Assembly: GCA_023264015.1 (NCBI GenBank)
Contig: JALQTJ010000001.1
Coordinates: forward strand, 1-64,000
Length of the DNA stretch: 64,000 nt
Source of the DNA: Flavobacteriaceae bacterium
GTDB lineage: Bacteria; Bacteroidota; Bacteroidia; Flavobacteriales; Flavobacteriaceae
Direction: 5' to 3'
Part shown: positions 39,625 to 49,171 of the stretch, one piece after another
Layout: every line of letters starts with the position of its first letter
Numbering within the stretch: position 1 is the first letter of the stretch
Position numbers and translations under genes: made by a program
The notes under the pieces: generated by a model
Databases searched by the model: none
What the model saw: only the letters and a program-made list of their open reading frames with translations
Told to the model about the DNA's origin: nothing

Positions 39625-42030
39625 TTAGCTTCTTAAAACTGCACCAAACTCACCTTCTAATTTCTTAAAGATCTTTGAAACGGACTTGTCAATTTCTTTA
39701 TCCGTAAGCGTTTTTCTAGGATCGTTGAATTGAAGTTGTATGGCATACGATTTCTTACCACTAGGAATACCTTTACCGGTGTAGACATCGAACAAACGCA
39801 CACCTTTTAATAGCTTAGCTTCGGCTGTTTGGCATGCCTCTAGTAGCTGACCGAATTCGATATTTTCATCAATAATTAATGCTAAATCTCTGTAGACCTG
39901 CGGATGCTTTGAAATTTCTTTGAGCTTAAATTCGTTGTTGTGTGCCTTTTGAACCACATTATCCCAATGAATAAGGATAGAAACGACCTCTTGTGTTAGA
40001 CCAAAAGACTTGGAATGTTCCTTTGACACCAACCCAATCTCCGCAAGCAAATGTTTATCGCTGCTGAAAGAGATTCCTTCTGCGAAGAAAACATGCGATT
40101 CCATCTTACGTTCTGAATAAGTAGTGATTTCAAGTCGATTGAAAAGGGTAGTGCATATGCTCTTTAAATCGTAGAATGAGATACTTTCGTCTCCGCTAAG
40201 CCAATGTTGAATGTGCTTACGCCCCGTTGCCATAATCAGTAATTGCTGATATTCACGACGATCTTTGCCTTCTTGGTGGTACACTTTACCAAACTCGAAA
40301 ATCTTCAAGTCTTTTTGCTGACGGTTTGCATTAAAGGCTAAAGTCTTTAACCCGCTACTAAACATTTCAGTGCGTAAAGACTCAAGATCAGAACTCAATG
40401 CATTCTTTAGTAAAATGCTTCTAGGGTCATCGCTTGCTACCGTCAGACTATTAGACAAGGTCTCAGCATAACCCAAGGCTACCAATTGATCCGAAACCTC
40501 ATTTTGAAACTTTAAGTTCTGATTTTCGGCAACTGAAGCATGAGTGTAGTTAAACTTCTCAGGAACAGGAATAGTATTGTAGCCATAAACGCGCAATACC
40601 TCTTCAATAACGTCGATCTCACGAGTTACATCATTTCGGTAGGTGGGAACTACAATGCCTAAACCCGCCTCAGTCTCATTTAATACCTTGAATTCAAGAT
40701 GTACCAATATATTTTTTACATGATCTTTAGGTAGCGCTGCACCTGCAATACGGTTAAGTGTGGCGTAGTTCAAGAAAAGACTGATCGGCTCAGCTTCCTT
40801 AGGATAGCTCTCAATAAGATCGCTGCTCACAGTTCCACCCGCTATTTCTTTAAGGATAATTGCGGCGCGTTTCAAGGCTATTTCACAAGTATTGATGTCG
40901 ACTCCGCGTTCAAACCTAAATGATGCATCTGTATGCAATGCGTGTCTTTTAGAAGTCTTTCGAATACTTACAGGATCAAAATAGGCACTTTCAATCAATA
41001 CCGATGTTGTGTTTTCACTGACACCAGAATGTAAGCCTCCAAAAACACCGGCGATGCACATCGGTTTTTTAGTATCACAAATTATAAGGTCTTCTGTATG
41101 AAGTTCACGCTCAACACCATCTAGGGTGAGTAGTTTTTCTCCTTTTTCTGCTGTTCGAACAATCACTTTCTTTCCTTCAATTTTATCGTAATCGAAGGCG
41201 TGTAGTGGTTGTCCCAATCCATGAAGGATGTAATTGGTGCAGTCTACAACATTGTTGATCGGATTCAGGCCAATGGCCTTTAATCTGTTCTGAAGCCAGG
41301 TAGGAGAGGGTGCTACACGAATGTCGCTTACTACAATGCCGAGATAACGCGGCGCTTTTTCTTGAGACTGTACAGTAATTTCTATGGGGGTACTGTAGTT
41401 CTCAATAGAAAAGCTTGAGGTGCTTACCGTATTTAAGGGTGCTAATTGATCGTTTTTTGCAATTCCTGCTCTTAGATCTCGCGCAACACCATAGTGCCCC
41501 ATGGCATCTGCTCGATTCGGAGTTAAACCTATTTCGTATACCGTATCAGAGTAATTTTCAAATACAGCGGATAGGGGTTGACCTATTTTTAAATCAGCAT
41601 CCAAAACCATGATACCATCGTGACTTTGACCTAACCCTAACTCGTCCTCTGCACAGAGCATTCCTTCACTAGATTCGCCTCTGATCTTTGTCTTTTTTAA
41701 CGTTATTGGTTCTCCATTTGAGGGATAAATAGTAGTGCCGACCAGTGCTACAGCTACCTTTTGACCTTTGTCGACATTTGGTGCGCCACAAATAATTTGA
41801 AGGGTTTCTTTTCCAGTAGAAACGCGTGTGATCTTTAATCGGTCGGCATTTGGATGCTGTTCGCATTCAAGTACCTCGCCAACAACAACCCCTTCGAGAC
41901 CTCCTTTAATTGACTCGTAGGTGGTAATGCCTTCTACCTCTAATCCTAAATCGGTTAGAATTGCGGCATTTTCACTTGGTTCTAATTGGCTGTCGAAGTA
42001 ATCTTTCAGCCATTGATCAGAGATAAGCAT
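39625..42030 (-). CDS. pheT: phenylalanyl-tRNA synthetase beta subunit
   Basis: PheT forms the alpha2-beta2 synthetase with PheS and holds the tRNA-binding and editing modules. The 801-residue protein has an N-terminal EMAP-like tRNA-binding domain (about 40-150; GEVLECEQHPNADRL), the B3/B4 editing region with APRYLG, B5 domain, catalytic-like core (SFRFERGVD) and a C-terminal anticodon-binding FDX-ACB domain (SKHPQVYRDLAL, DVYTGKGIP). pheS is not in the window, as is common in Bacteroidota where the two are separate. Identification is secure. Confidence 0.97.
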   Translation of the reverse strand: MLISDQWLKDYFDSQLEPSENAAILTDLGLEVEGITTYESIKGGLEGVVVGEVLECEQHPNADRLKITRVSTGKETLQIICGAPNVDKGQKVAVALVGTTIYPSNGEPITLKKTKIRGESSEGMLCAEDELGLGQSHDGIMVLDADLKIGQPLSAVFENYSDTVYEIGLTPNRADAMGHYGVARDLRAGIAKNDQLAPLNTVSTSSFSIENYSTPIEITVQSQEKAPRYLGIVVSDIRVAPSPTWLQNRLKAIGLNPINNVVDCTNYILHGLGQPLHAFDYDKIEGKKVIVRTAEKGEKLLTLDGVERELHTEDLIICDTKKPMCIAGVFGGLHSGVSENTTSVLIESAYFDPVSIRKTSKRHALHTDASFRFERGVDINTCEIALKRAAIILKEIAGGTVSSDLIESYPKEAEPISLFLNYATLNRIAGAALPKDHVKNILVHLEFKVLNETEAGLGIVVPTYRNDVTREIDVIEEVLRVYGYNTIPVPEKFNYTHASVAENQNLKFQNEVSDQLVALGYAETLSNSLTVASDDPRSILLKNALSSDLESLRTEMFSSGLKTLAFNANRQQKDLKIFEFGKVYHQEGKDRREYQQLLIMATGRKHIQHWLSGDESISFYDLKSICTTLFNRLEITTYSERKMESHVFFAEGISFSSDKHLLAEIGLVSKEHSKSFGLTQEVVSILIHWDNVVQKAHNNEFKLKEISKHPQVYRDLALIIDENIEFGQLLEACQTAEAKLLKGVRLFDVYTGKGIPSGKKSYAIQLQFNDPRKTLTDKEIDKSVSKIFKKLEGEFGAVLRS

Positions 42031-42059
42031 AGTTTCTGGCGTTTTGGGGCGTAAATATA

Positions 42060-42749
42060 CTACGAATCGAACGGTTCATCTACTTTGATTGACAGTAGAG
42101 GAGATTTTAAGGTAAGTACTACTCTGATGTCTTGAACCGGATGTTGAAATTCAAGATGTTGGGCGACAAGGTCAATGCTCCCGTTTGGGTTACCTCTTTT
42201 AGCACCGTATTTTAAATCTCCCTTGATGGGGTGACCTATAGCCGAAAGTTGTGCCCTAATCTGATGGTGTCTTCCGGTATGCAGTTCGACTTGTACCAAA
42301 CTATAACGCTCAAGGCGGTGAATACTTCTATAGCTTAAATGAGCGCGTTTCGCATTCGGAACCGGTTTATGATGTGCAAATGATTTGTTTTTTTCGGGCT
42401 TACGCACTAGATAGTGTTCAAGGTCTCCTTCGATCGGATCAGGATGACCTTCTATTAAGGCCCAATACGTTTTATGAATTTCTCTATCGGCGAAACGTTT
42501 ATTCATTCTAGCAAGAGCCTTAGAGGTCTTTGCAAATAATACAATTCCTGAGGTGGGTCGATCGATGCGGTGGATAACCCCTAAAAAGGCTGCTCCAGGC
42601 TTGTTGTATTTTTGAACGATGTAAGATTTGACGATGTCCACTAGAGGTTGATCGCCGGTTTTGTCCCCTTGAACTAAGACTCCAGAGGGTTTATAAACCG
42701 CAATGAGATGATTGTCCTCAAAGAGTACCTCTAAATCAGTACTGTTCAT
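42060..42749 (-). CDS. RluA-family pseudouridine synthase
   Basis: The enzyme converts uridine to pseudouridine in rRNA or tRNA. The 229-residue protein has the RluA catalytic motif HRIDRPTSG with nucleophile Asp63, the typical start [18 protein letters not shown], and the C-terminal [13 protein letters not shown]. It lacks an S4 domain, like the RluC/RluD-small or TruC-like group, so the target cannot be named. ATG 42749 is used; an in-frame TTG six codons earlier lies deeper in panB. It overlaps the panB 3' end by 14 nt, so the two are coupled. Confidence 0.88.
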   Translation of the reverse strand: MNSTDLEVLFEDNHLIAVYKPSGVLVQGDKTGDQPLVDIVKSYIVQKYNKPGAAFLGVIHRIDRPTSGIVLFAKTSKALARMNKRFADREIHKTYWALIEGHPDPIEGDLEHYLVRKPEKNKSFAHHKPVPNAKRAHLSYRSIHRLERYSLVQVELHTGRHHQIRAQLSAIGHPIKGDLKYGAKRGNPNGSIDLVAQHLEFQHPVQDIRVVLTLKSPLLSIKVDEPFDS

Positions 42750-43554
42750 CCTGGTTGGGAAACTCAACCGATTTTACATCGGAAACATATTGGCTTAAGG
42801 CTCCTCCGATTTGTTCATCTAAATTGAGGTAACGTCTTAAAAAGCGCGGACTAAATTCTGTGGTCATTCCAAGCATATCGTGAAGTACCAATACTTGTCC
42901 GTCTACACCAGATCCTGCTCCGATTCCAATTACTGGAATATGAAGTGATTCGGCCACAGTTTGAGCTAAAGCAGCAGGAACTTTTTCTAATACAATACCA
43001 AAGCAACCCTGCTCTTGAAGAAAGAGGGCGTCAGATTTCAATTTTTCTGCTTCAGCTTCTTGTTTGGCACGAACGGTATACGAACCAAACTGATAGATGG
43101 ATTGAGGAGTAAGTCCTAGATGACCCATAACCGGTATTCCTGCGCCTAGTATCCTTTTGAGGGCATCACCATTCTCAGTCCCGCCTTCTAGCTTTACAGT
43201 GTGGGCTCCACTTTCTTTCATGATTCTAATGGCAGAACGCAGTGCCTCTTTTGAATCACTCTGATAGCTTCCAAAAGGAAGGTCAACTACAACTAATGCA
43301 CGTTTAGTGCCGCGAACCACAGCACTGGCATGATATATCATTTGATCAAGAGTGATCGGTAGGGTGGTTTCGTGACCTGCAATCACATTACTTGCTGAAT
43401 CTCCAACCAAAATGACATCAACCCCTGCTGTATCTACCATTTGCGCCATGGTGAAGTCGTAAGCGGTGAGCATGGCAATCTTTTCATTTGCTGCCTTCAT
43501 CTCACTTAACGTTTTTACCGTGATGCGCTTGTATTCTTTCTTTGCTGTTGACAT
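42736..43554 (-). CDS. panB: 3-methyl-2-oxobutanoate hydroxymethyltransferase
   Basis: PanB makes ketopantoate, the first committed step to pantothenate and coenzyme A. The 272-residue protein shows [30 protein letters not shown] (metal-binding Asp in GDS), [18 protein letters not shown] and [15 protein letters not shown], all typical. It is 52 bp downstream of sdaA on the same strand and overlaps the pseudouridine synthase gene. Coenzyme A genes coaBC and coaE are at 14-21 kb. Identification is secure. Confidence 0.96.
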   Translation of the reverse strand: MSTAKKEYKRITVKTLSEMKAANEKIAMLTAYDFTMAQMVDTAGVDVILVGDSASNVIAGHETTLPITLDQMIYHASAVVRGTKRALVVVDLPFGSYQSDSKEALRSAIRIMKESGAHTVKLEGGTENGDALKRILGAGIPVMGHLGLTPQSIYQFGSYTVRAKQEAEAEKLKSDALFLQEQGCFGIVLEKVPAALAQTVAESLHIPVIGIGAGSGVDGQVLVLHDMLGMTTEFSPRFLRRYLNLDEQIGGALSQYVSDVKSVEFPNQDEQY

Positions 43555-43606
43555 AATATGTAATGCTAAAGCCTGTCTTCAAAGGTACTCTGAAAAAAAG
43601 AAATCT

Positions 43607-45028
43607 TTAACAGTCCGAAACGTTGACCTGAATAGCTAGGCCACCAGTAGAGGTTTCCTTGTACTTTGAATTCATGTCCTTTGCCGTTTCCCACATCGTT
43701 GCAATAATTTGATCTAAGGAGACACGAATATCCTCGCTTTGCGTCGAAAGGGCGAGTTCAGAAGCATTTATTGCCTTTATAGCACCCATTGAATTTCGCT
43801 CTATACAAGGGATTTGTACAAGGCCTGCGATGGGGTCACAGGTTAGGCCAAGATGGTGTTCCATTGCAATTTCGGCAGCCGCTAAAACTTGGTAAGGGCT
43901 TCCGCCCATAAGCTCAGTAAGTCCTGCAGCAGCCATTGCTGATGAAACTCCAATTTCTGCCTGACATCCACCCATTGCGGCTGAAATTGTGGCATTTTTT
44001 TTAAACAACGAACCTATCTCTGCGGCCACCGCTAAGTAGCGTTTTATTTCTTCAAATCCAGCACGGTGATTCTCAATCGTTAGGTAATATAGAAGTACTG
44101 CTGGCACAACACCGGCACTTCCGTTTGTTGGGGCCGTAACGACTTTACCCATTGCAGCATTTTCTTCATTCACTGCTAGTGCAAAGCAACTTACCCATTT
44201 TAAGATTTCTCTAAAATATATTTTTGTTTTTCGGATGGCTGTAATCCATTCCTCAGCATTGGTGTACTTAGAATCCTTTATTAAAGATTTATGAATATCG
44301 AATGCTCTTCGCTTTACCTTTAAAATTCCTGGTAAATGTCCGCTACTATGACATCCTGTAAACGCGCAATCGCGCATAACCTCATAGATCTTTAATAAAC
44401 GCTCATCTACAAAGTCTTTTCCATACCGTTTAGACTCATTAAAGAGAACCAATTCGGAGAGCTTTAAATGCTCAAGCTCGCAATGTTGTAGAATATCCTT
44501 TGCGCTGTTAATAGGAAAGTGATAGGCATAATCTGGTTCAATCCGCTGAGAGAGGTCCTCGTGAGTACTGATGAATCCGCCACCTAAGGAATAATAGATC
44601 TGCTCGAAAAAGTTATTGTCCTCTAAGCCAATAGTAAATTTAAGGGCATTTGGATGATGTTCAAGAAATTCTGACTTAAAGATTAAACCCTTTTCGATGT
44701 CAAAATCAATCCAATTTTCTTGAAATAGATAAAGCCTTTTTGTCGCTTTTATACTTTCTATAACCTCTTTGATTTGATCTGGTTGGGCCTCTTCATAGGT
44801 ATAACCGGAAAGTCCCATGAGTAGGGCCTTATCTGTGTAATGACCTTTTCCGGTTAATGACAAAGAACCATACAGTTCAACGGTAAGAGTGTTGATGGTG
44901 GCACTATCTATTTTATTCGCGCGAAGACGATTTTTGAAGTCAATTGCAGCTCTCCATGGTCCTAGGGTGTGCGAACTAGATGGACCAATTCCGACGCTGA
45001 ACATTTCAAAGATGCTAATCGCGCTCAT
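43607..45028 (-). CDS. sdaA: L-serine ammonia-lyase, iron-sulfur type
   Basis: This enzyme deaminates L-serine to pyruvate with a 4Fe-4S cluster. The 473-residue single-chain form starts with [21 protein letters not shown] (beta region) and contains the cluster and catalytic motifs [12 protein letters not shown] (about 220-231), [27 protein letters not shown] and [19 protein letters not shown]. It is divergent from dnaK across 105 bp and leads the sdaA-panB-RluA group. glyA, which also uses serine, is at 33 kb. Identification is secure. Confidence 0.95.
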   Translation of the reverse strand: MSAISIFEMFSVGIGPSSSHTLGPWRAAIDFKNRLRANKIDSATINTLTVELYGSLSLTGKGHYTDKALLMGLSGYTYEEAQPDQIKEVIESIKATKRLYLFQENWIDFDIEKGLIFKSEFLEHHPNALKFTIGLEDNNFFEQIYYSLGGGFISTHEDLSQRIEPDYAYHFPINSAKDILQHCELEHLKLSELVLFNESKRYGKDFVDERLLKIYEVMRDCAFTGCHSSGHLPGILKVKRRAFDIHKSLIKDSKYTNAEEWITAIRKTKIYFREILKWVSCFALAVNEENAAMGKVVTAPTNGSAGVVPAVLLYYLTIENHRAGFEEIKRYLAVAAEIGSLFKKNATISAAMGGCQAEIGVSSAMAAAGLTELMGGSPYQVLAAAEIAMEHHLGLTCDPIAGLVQIPCIERNSMGAIKAINASELALSTQSEDIRVSLDQIIATMWETAKDMNSKYKETSTGGLAIQVNVSDC

Positions 45029-45062
45029 TTCTCTTTTTTACTCAAAGATATTTCAATTACTC

Positions 45063-45075
45063 TGACAGCTTGTCA
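45063..45075. promoter_or_regulatory. inverted repeat TGACA-GCT-TGTCA before dnaK
   Basis: A perfect 5-bp inverted repeat with a 3-nt spacer lies in the 105-bp sdaA/dnaK divergent region, 58 nt before the dnaK ATG. It shares the 8-mer TGACAGCT with the clpB upstream region. The repeat is seen directly; a role in heat-shock control is a guess. TTGTCA followed at 15 nt by CATAAT (45071-45097) resembles a generic sigma70 promoter. Confidence 0.35.
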
Positions 45076-45133
45076 TGAATTTTGGTCTGGCATAATGATT
45101 GTCTAAAGAGTAGAAAAAAGTAATCATTCAGTT

Positions 45134-47041
45134 ATGAGCAAAATTATAGGTATCGACTTAGGAACCACAAACTCTTGTGTTTCGGTGATGGAAGGTAACG
45201 ACCCTGTTGTTATTCCAAATGCTGAAGGAAAGAGAACCACTCCGTCAATGATCGCATTTGTTGAAGGAGGAGAAATCAAGGTGGGTGATCCGGCAAAAAG
45301 ACAGGCGGTAACCAATCCACATAAGACCATTTATTCGGTTAAGCGTTTCATGGGTAACAAGTTCTCAGAATCTTCTAAAGAAGTAGGACGCGTTCCTTAT
45401 GAAGTAGTAAAAGGAGATAATGATACACCGAGAGTAAAAATTGACGATCGCCTTTACACACCTCAAGAATTATCGGCAATGATTCTTCAAAAAATGAAGA
45501 AGACTGCTGAAGACTACCTCGGTCAATCGGTAACACGAGCGGTAATTACCGTGCCGGCTTATTTTAACGATGCACAGCGTCAAGCCACTAAAGAAGCGGG
45601 AGAAATTGCTGGACTAACCGTAGAGCGTATTATTAATGAGCCTACCGCAGCTTCATTAGCCTATGGATTAGATAAGAAAAATAGCGATCAGAAAATTGTC
45701 GTATTCGACTTTGGAGGAGGTACACACGACGTTTCAATTCTTGAATTAGGAGACGGTGTTTTTGAAGTGCTTGCTACAGACGGTGACACGCATTTAGGAG
45801 GAGACGACGTTGATCAAAAGATAATCGACTGGTTGGCAGAAGAATTTAAGGCTGATGAGTCTATTGATCTTCGCGAAGATTCAATGGCATTGCAACGTTT
45901 GCGCGAAGCGGCTGAAAAGGCTAAAATTGAGCTTTCGTCTTCAAATCAAACCGAGATCAACCTTCCGTACGTGACAGCAACAGCTTCAGGGCCTAAGCAC
46001 CTCGTTCGCACGCTGTCTAAGGCGAAGTTTGAACAACTTATTGCAGACTTGGTAGAGCGCACCATTAAACCATGCGAATCTGCACTAAAGGCTGCTGGTC
46101 TCTCTAAAAGCGATATTGACGAAATTATTTTAGTAGGAGGATCAACCCGTATTCCTGCCGTTCAAGCAGCAGTAGAAAAATTCTTCGGAAAAGCTCCATC
46201 AAAAGGAGTGAATCCTGATGAAGTTGTAGCTGTTGGTGCTGCCATCCAAGGAGGTGTATTGACAGGTGATGTTAAGGATGTTCTTCTCTTAGATGTAACC
46301 CCTTTATCGCTAGGTATTGAAACCATGGGAGGAGTAGCAACTAAATTGATTGAATCAAATACAACCATTCCGACCAAGAAATCACAGGTATTCTCAACCG
46401 CTGCAGACAATCAGCCTTCAGTAGAAATTCATGTGATCCAGGGTGAGCGACCAATGGCCGCTGATAATAAGACGATTGGACGTTTCCATCTCGACGGAAT
46501 TCCGCCTGCACCAAGAGGAACACCTCAAATTGAAGTGACCTTTGACATTGATGCCAACGGTATCATTAAGGTTTCTGCTACAGACAAGGCTACAGGGAAG
46601 TCTCAAGACATTAGAATCGAAGCTTCTTCAGGTTTGACTCAAGAAGAAATCGAGAAGATGAAGGCAGAGGCAGAGGCCAATGCAGAGGCAGATAAACTCG
46701 CTAAAGAAAATGCTGAAACTTTAAACCAGGCGGATCAAATGATCTTCCAAACTGAAAAGCAATTGTCTGAATTTGGGGACAAATTGTCTGAAGACAAGAA
46801 GAAACCAATTGCAGAAGGACTTGAAGGACTTAAGAAGGCCTTTGAATCTAAAGACGTTGCCGCTATTAAACCTGCCTTAGATGCGATCAACGAAGCTTGG
46901 AAAAATGCCTCTGAGGAAATGTATAAGGCTCAAGCTGATGCCGCTGGATCTACAGAAAACGCAGGTGGTTCGGCAGATGCAGGAGCTTCACAAGATACGT
47001 CTGACAATGTAGAAGACGTAGATTTTGAAGAGGTGAAATAG
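45134..47041 (+). CDS. dnaK: molecular chaperone DnaK (Hsp70)
   Basis: DnaK is the ATP-driven Hsp70 chaperone. The 635-residue protein shows [13 protein letters not shown] at the N-terminus, [30 protein letters not shown] and [12 protein letters not shown] in the ATPase domain, a substrate domain (about 385-500; [14 protein letters not shown]), and a C-terminal lid ending in the usual EDVDFEEVK-type tail. No dnaJ or grpE is adjacent, and a strong terminator follows, so it is transcribed alone. Identification is secure. Confidence 0.98.
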   Translation: MSKIIGIDLGTTNSCVSVMEGNDPVVIPNAEGKRTTPSMIAFVEGGEIKVGDPAKRQAVTNPHKTIYSVKRFMGNKFSESSKEVGRVPYEVVKGDNDTPRVKIDDRLYTPQELSAMILQKMKKTAEDYLGQSVTRAVITVPAYFNDAQRQATKEAGEIAGLTVERIINEPTAASLAYGLDKKNSDQKIVVFDFGGGTHDVSILELGDGVFEVLATDGDTHLGGDDVDQKIIDWLAEEFKADESIDLREDSMALQRLREAAEKAKIELSSSNQTEINLPYVTATASGPKHLVRTLSKAKFEQLIADLVERTIKPCESALKAAGLSKSDIDEIILVGGSTRIPAVQAAVEKFFGKAPSKGVNPDEVVAVGAAIQGGVLTGDVKDVLLLDVTPLSLGIETMGGVATKLIESNTTIPTKKSQVFSTAADNQPSVEIHVIQGERPMAADNKTIGRFHLDGIPPAPRGTPQIEVTFDIDANGIIKVSATDKATGKSQDIRIEASSGLTQEEIEKMKAEAEANAEADKLAKENAETLNQADQMIFQTEKQLSEFGDKLSEDKKKPIAEGLEGLKKAFESKDVAAIKPALDAINEAWKNASEEMYKAQADAAGSTENAGGSADAGASQDTSDNVEDVDFEEVK

Positions 47042-47063
47042 TCGAACTTTTTCATTTGAACAT

Positions 47064-47100
47064 AAATGCCGCGCTTTTTTGTGCGGCATTTTTTATTTTA
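47064..47100 (+). terminator. rho-independent terminator after dnaK
   Basis: AAATGCCGC (47064-47072) pairs GCGGCATTT (47083-47091), a perfect 9-bp stem followed by a T-rich run to 47099. It lies 22 nt after the dnaK stop. Confidence 0.85.
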
Positions 47101-47114
47101 TGATTAAATCGATT

Positions 47115-47122
47115 TATATTTG
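47115..47122 (+). promoter_or_regulatory. -7 box TATATTTG of tRNA-Ser
   Basis: A perfect TAnnTTTG element ends 10 nt before the first base of the tRNA. TTTTATTTTA (47091-47100) lies where the -33 element would be expected, shared with the dnaK terminator tail. Confidence 0.6.
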
Positions 47123-47132
47123 CCCCCCAATA

Positions 47133-47217
47133 GGAGAGATGGCAGAGTGGTCGAATGCGGCGGTCTTGAAAACCGTTGAGGGTCACACCTCCGGGGGTTC
47201 GAATCCCTCTCTCTCCG
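47133..47217 (+). tRNA. tRNA-Ser (anticodon UGA)
   Basis: The 85-nt sequence folds as a class II tRNA: acceptor GGAGAGA (47133-47139) with TCTCTCC (47210-47216) and discriminator G, D arm with TGGTCGAA, anticodon loop CTTGAAA giving anticodon TGA, a long variable arm (TTGAGGGTCACACCTCCG region) as in serine tRNAs, and T arm GGGGG-TTCGAAT-CCCTC. CCA is not encoded. A37 next to the anticodon is a MiaA target, and miaA is in this window. A long terminator hairpin follows. Confidence 0.96.
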
Positions 47218-47222
47218 CTCCC

Positions 47223-47262
47223 AAAAAGCCCTTGCACCAAACGGTGTGAGGGCTTTTTCTTT
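47223..47262 (+). terminator. terminator of tRNA-Ser
   Basis: AAAAAGCCCT (47223-47232) and AGGGCTTTTT (47249-47258) form a perfect 10-bp stem, with an inner CACC/GGTG stem, followed by CTTTT. It starts 6 nt after the tRNA. Confidence 0.85.
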
Positions 47263-47445
47263 TCGGCCTCTTGAGCTTGCTCGAGAGAGGCAAGAAAAGA
47301 AGAAGCACACCGCTGCACGAAGTGCTGCGGGAGGGCTTTTTGGGAGTAGGATCTCCCTTTGCGGATCAAGCGCTTTAGCGCTTAATCTCATATCGAGAAA
47401 ATCGATTTCTATCTCGCCAAAAAGCAACTTTAGTGGTATTAAAAG
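47263..47445. other. hairpin-rich non-coding tract after tRNA-Ser
   Basis: No credible gene is present. The tract holds several small hairpins: CGCTGCAC/GTGCTGCG (47311-47329, one mismatch), GGGAG/CTCCC (47342-47357), AAGCGC/GCGCTT (47369-47384) and ATCGA/TCGAT just after. AGGGCTTTTTGGGAG (47332-47346) is an exact inverted copy of the 15 bases at 47218-47232 that join the tRNA to its terminator. It may be a degraded tRNA-linked repeat or a structured RNA; see findings. Confidence 0.5.
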
Positions 47446-47472
47446 AAAAAGCGCCTCAAGGGCGCTTTTTTA
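47446..47472. terminator. bidirectional terminator, serves the TIM-barrel lipoprotein gene
   Basis: AAAAAGCGCC (47446-47455) and GGCGCTTTTT (47461-47470) make a perfect 10-bp stem around a 5-nt loop, with T runs on both strands. On the minus strand it lies 20 nt after the stop at 47492. Confidence 0.85.
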
Positions 47473-47491
47473 TTTCAATGCGAGTTCATAC

Positions 47492-48370
47492 TTAGTCTTC
47501 TGAACCAAAGCTCTCAGCAATAGTCTCTAATCCCTCGTGCGATATCACAATAGCTTCCATTGGACTGATTTCACCAGTGTAATCTTGTTCCGCTACAAAA
47601 AATTCTAATCCGGCTTTGTCGCGAAGTGTGAAAATATCCACAAAGTCAATCTTACCTTGACCCACTGGAGCCATACTGCCATCTTCGTTCATGTCCTTCA
47701 CATGAAATGCCTTAATACGGCCTTGGTACTTATTAATAAAGCCTTTGATGTCGGCGCCAGCAACAGTTGCCCAATATAAATCAAGCTGAAAATTGACATA
47801 GCGAGGATCTGTATTTTCTAGAATGTATTCTGCCAGTACGAGCCCTTCATCGTTGGGTTTAAACTCAAAATCGTGATTGTGGTATAAAAGAGACAATCCA
47901 GCATTAGCCGCTTTTTCTCCTACGGTATTTAAAAAGGCTACAAGCTCTTCTGGACTCCCTTTCATTCCCATAGTGCGCGTTTCAAAGTTGTACGTAAACA
48001 TACCCATTGGGGGCACAGGAATAACGACAAATTTAAATCCAGCGGCAACCGCGTCTGCGATCTCTTGATCTGCGTTCTCGTAGGTCATAGAGCCTTGGTG
48101 CGAACTCATGGGATCTAGGTCAATAGATTCCATGTAGCTTTTAAAATCGGTGGGAGTCATGCCGTAATAAAGACCGTTCTCATATCCGGCCGATTCAATA
48201 TACTCGTAGCCGATCTCGGCAACACGATTTAATCTCTCCTTTGGATTTTCTTTCATTTCTTCTCTAATCGTATAAAGCATAAGGCCTAGGTCATCATCTA
48301 AATCAGCTGTAGTTGAAGAACCACAAGCACTTAATAGAAGTAAAAGAATAAAGAGGTTTGATAATTTCAT
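47492..48370 (-). CDS. sugar phosphate isomerase/epimerase-like lipoprotein (AP endonuclease family 2 fold)
   Basis: The 292-residue protein has a lipoprotein signal peptide with lipobox LSAC (Cys16), so it is anchored in the periplasm or outer membrane. The rest is an AP2-type TIM barrel: LGLMLYTIREEM, YEYIESAGYENGLYYGM, LLYHNHDFEF and FHVKDMNEDGSM with metal-binding residues typical of xylose-isomerase-like enzymes. The likely role is isomerising or dehydrating a periplasmic sugar derivative; the substrate is unknown. It is divergent from a TSUP exporter gene and ends at a strong terminator. Confidence 0.85.
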   Translation of the reverse strand: MKLSNLFILLLLLSACGSSTTADLDDDLGLMLYTIREEMKENPKERLNRVAEIGYEYIESAGYENGLYYGMTPTDFKSYMESIDLDPMSSHQGSMTYENADQEIADAVAAGFKFVVIPVPPMGMFTYNFETRTMGMKGSPEELVAFLNTVGEKAANAGLSLLYHNHDFEFKPNDEGLVLAEYILENTDPRYVNFQLDLYWATVAGADIKGFINKYQGRIKAFHVKDMNEDGSMAPVGQGKIDFVDIFTLRDKAGLEFFVAEQDYTGEISPMEAIVISHEGLETIAESFGSED

Positions 48371-48406
48371 GATTAGATATTTAAATTAAATATACTCAAA
48401 TGCGGG

Positions 48407-48414
48407 TATCTTTG
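48407..48414 (+). promoter_or_regulatory. -7-like box TATCTTTG directly before the TSUP gene
   Basis: A perfect TAnnTTTG element, identical to the ffs box, ends 4 nt before the ATG at 48419. Use of this promoter would give a leaderless transcript, judged by the ffs spacing. Confidence 0.4.
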
Positions 48415-48418
48415 GTCC

Positions 48419-49171
48419 ATGACCGAAGAACTTCAATGGCTGCTTATTACCGTGGTTGGGTTTATCGCGGGCTTTGTAAACACACTTGCAGGAGGAGGAT
48501 CGATTATCACCCTACCGGCAATGATTCTCGTAGGACTTGATCCAACAGTCGCAAACGCTACGAATCGTCTTGGAATTATGCTATCTGCCCTTTCTGCAGC
48601 TGCAGGGTTTAAGAGCAAGAAAGTAAGTGTGATGCCTTTCAGCCTTTACCTAGGATTGGCAGCCACCATCGGGGCTGTTTTCGGTGCTATGATTGCCGTT
48701 GAGTTTGACAAGAGATTGTTTAACAAAGTTTTGGCGATCATCATGATTATCATTGTGGTGCTGATGATTTTGCAGCCTAGAATTAAACGTGCAATCAGCG
48801 TAGAACGTCTAAGCGGAAAGCCGCTTTGGTTTACGTTAATGGTCTTTTTATTGTTAGGGGTATATGGTGGTTTTATCAATGCCGGTATGGGATTGCTAAT
48901 GATCCTATGGTTAAACCTCTTCAACGGGCTCGACCTTATAAGGACAAACGCTACTAAAGTTTTAGTGACTGCAATCTATACGAGTGCTGCGCTTGCCGTT
49001 TTTATTTGGAACGATTTGATCGACTGGCTCATTGGACTTTTACTCGCATTTGGTAATATGGTCGGAGGTTGGATTGCAGCGAGACTATCGGTCAAGAAAG
49101 GCGAAGGTTTTATTCGTGCCGCTCTCCTTGTAATGGTTGTTTTGATGGCCGTGAAACTCTGGTTCTTTTAA
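48419..49171 (+). CDS. TauE/SafE (TSUP) family membrane transporter
   Basis: The 250-residue protein is almost entirely hydrophobic, with about eight predicted membrane segments and the family's repeated pattern: GFIAGFVNTLAGGGSIITLPAM near the N-terminus (seen in two parts) and GVYGGFINAGMGLLMILWL in the second half. TSUP proteins export sulfite, sulfoacetate or similar anions; the substrate here is not clear and no sulfur genes are adjacent. The stop overlaps the end of the convergent ribB gene by 4 nt. Confidence 0.88.
   Translation: MTEELQWLLITVVGFIAGFVNTLAGGGSIITLPAMILVGLDPTVANATNRLGIMLSALSAAAGFKSKKVSVMPFSLYLGLAATIGAVFGAMIAVEFDKRLFNKVLAIIMIIIVVLMILQPRIKRAISVERLSGKPLWFTLMVFLLLGVYGGFINAGMGLLMILWLNLFNGLDLIRTNATKVLVTAIYTSAALAVFIWNDLIDWLIGLLLAFGNMVGGWIAARLSVKKGEGFIRAALLVMVVLMAVKLWFF

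Noticed and set aside
46162-46606. Minus-strand open frames inside dnaK
   Set aside because: They are reverse-frame shadows of a strongly conserved gene and resemble no protein family.
47052-47427. Minus-strand open frames across tRNA-Ser
   Set aside because: Their translation (GIRTPGGVTLNGFQ-like text) is the antisense of the tRNA-Ser gene, a known kind of false protein.
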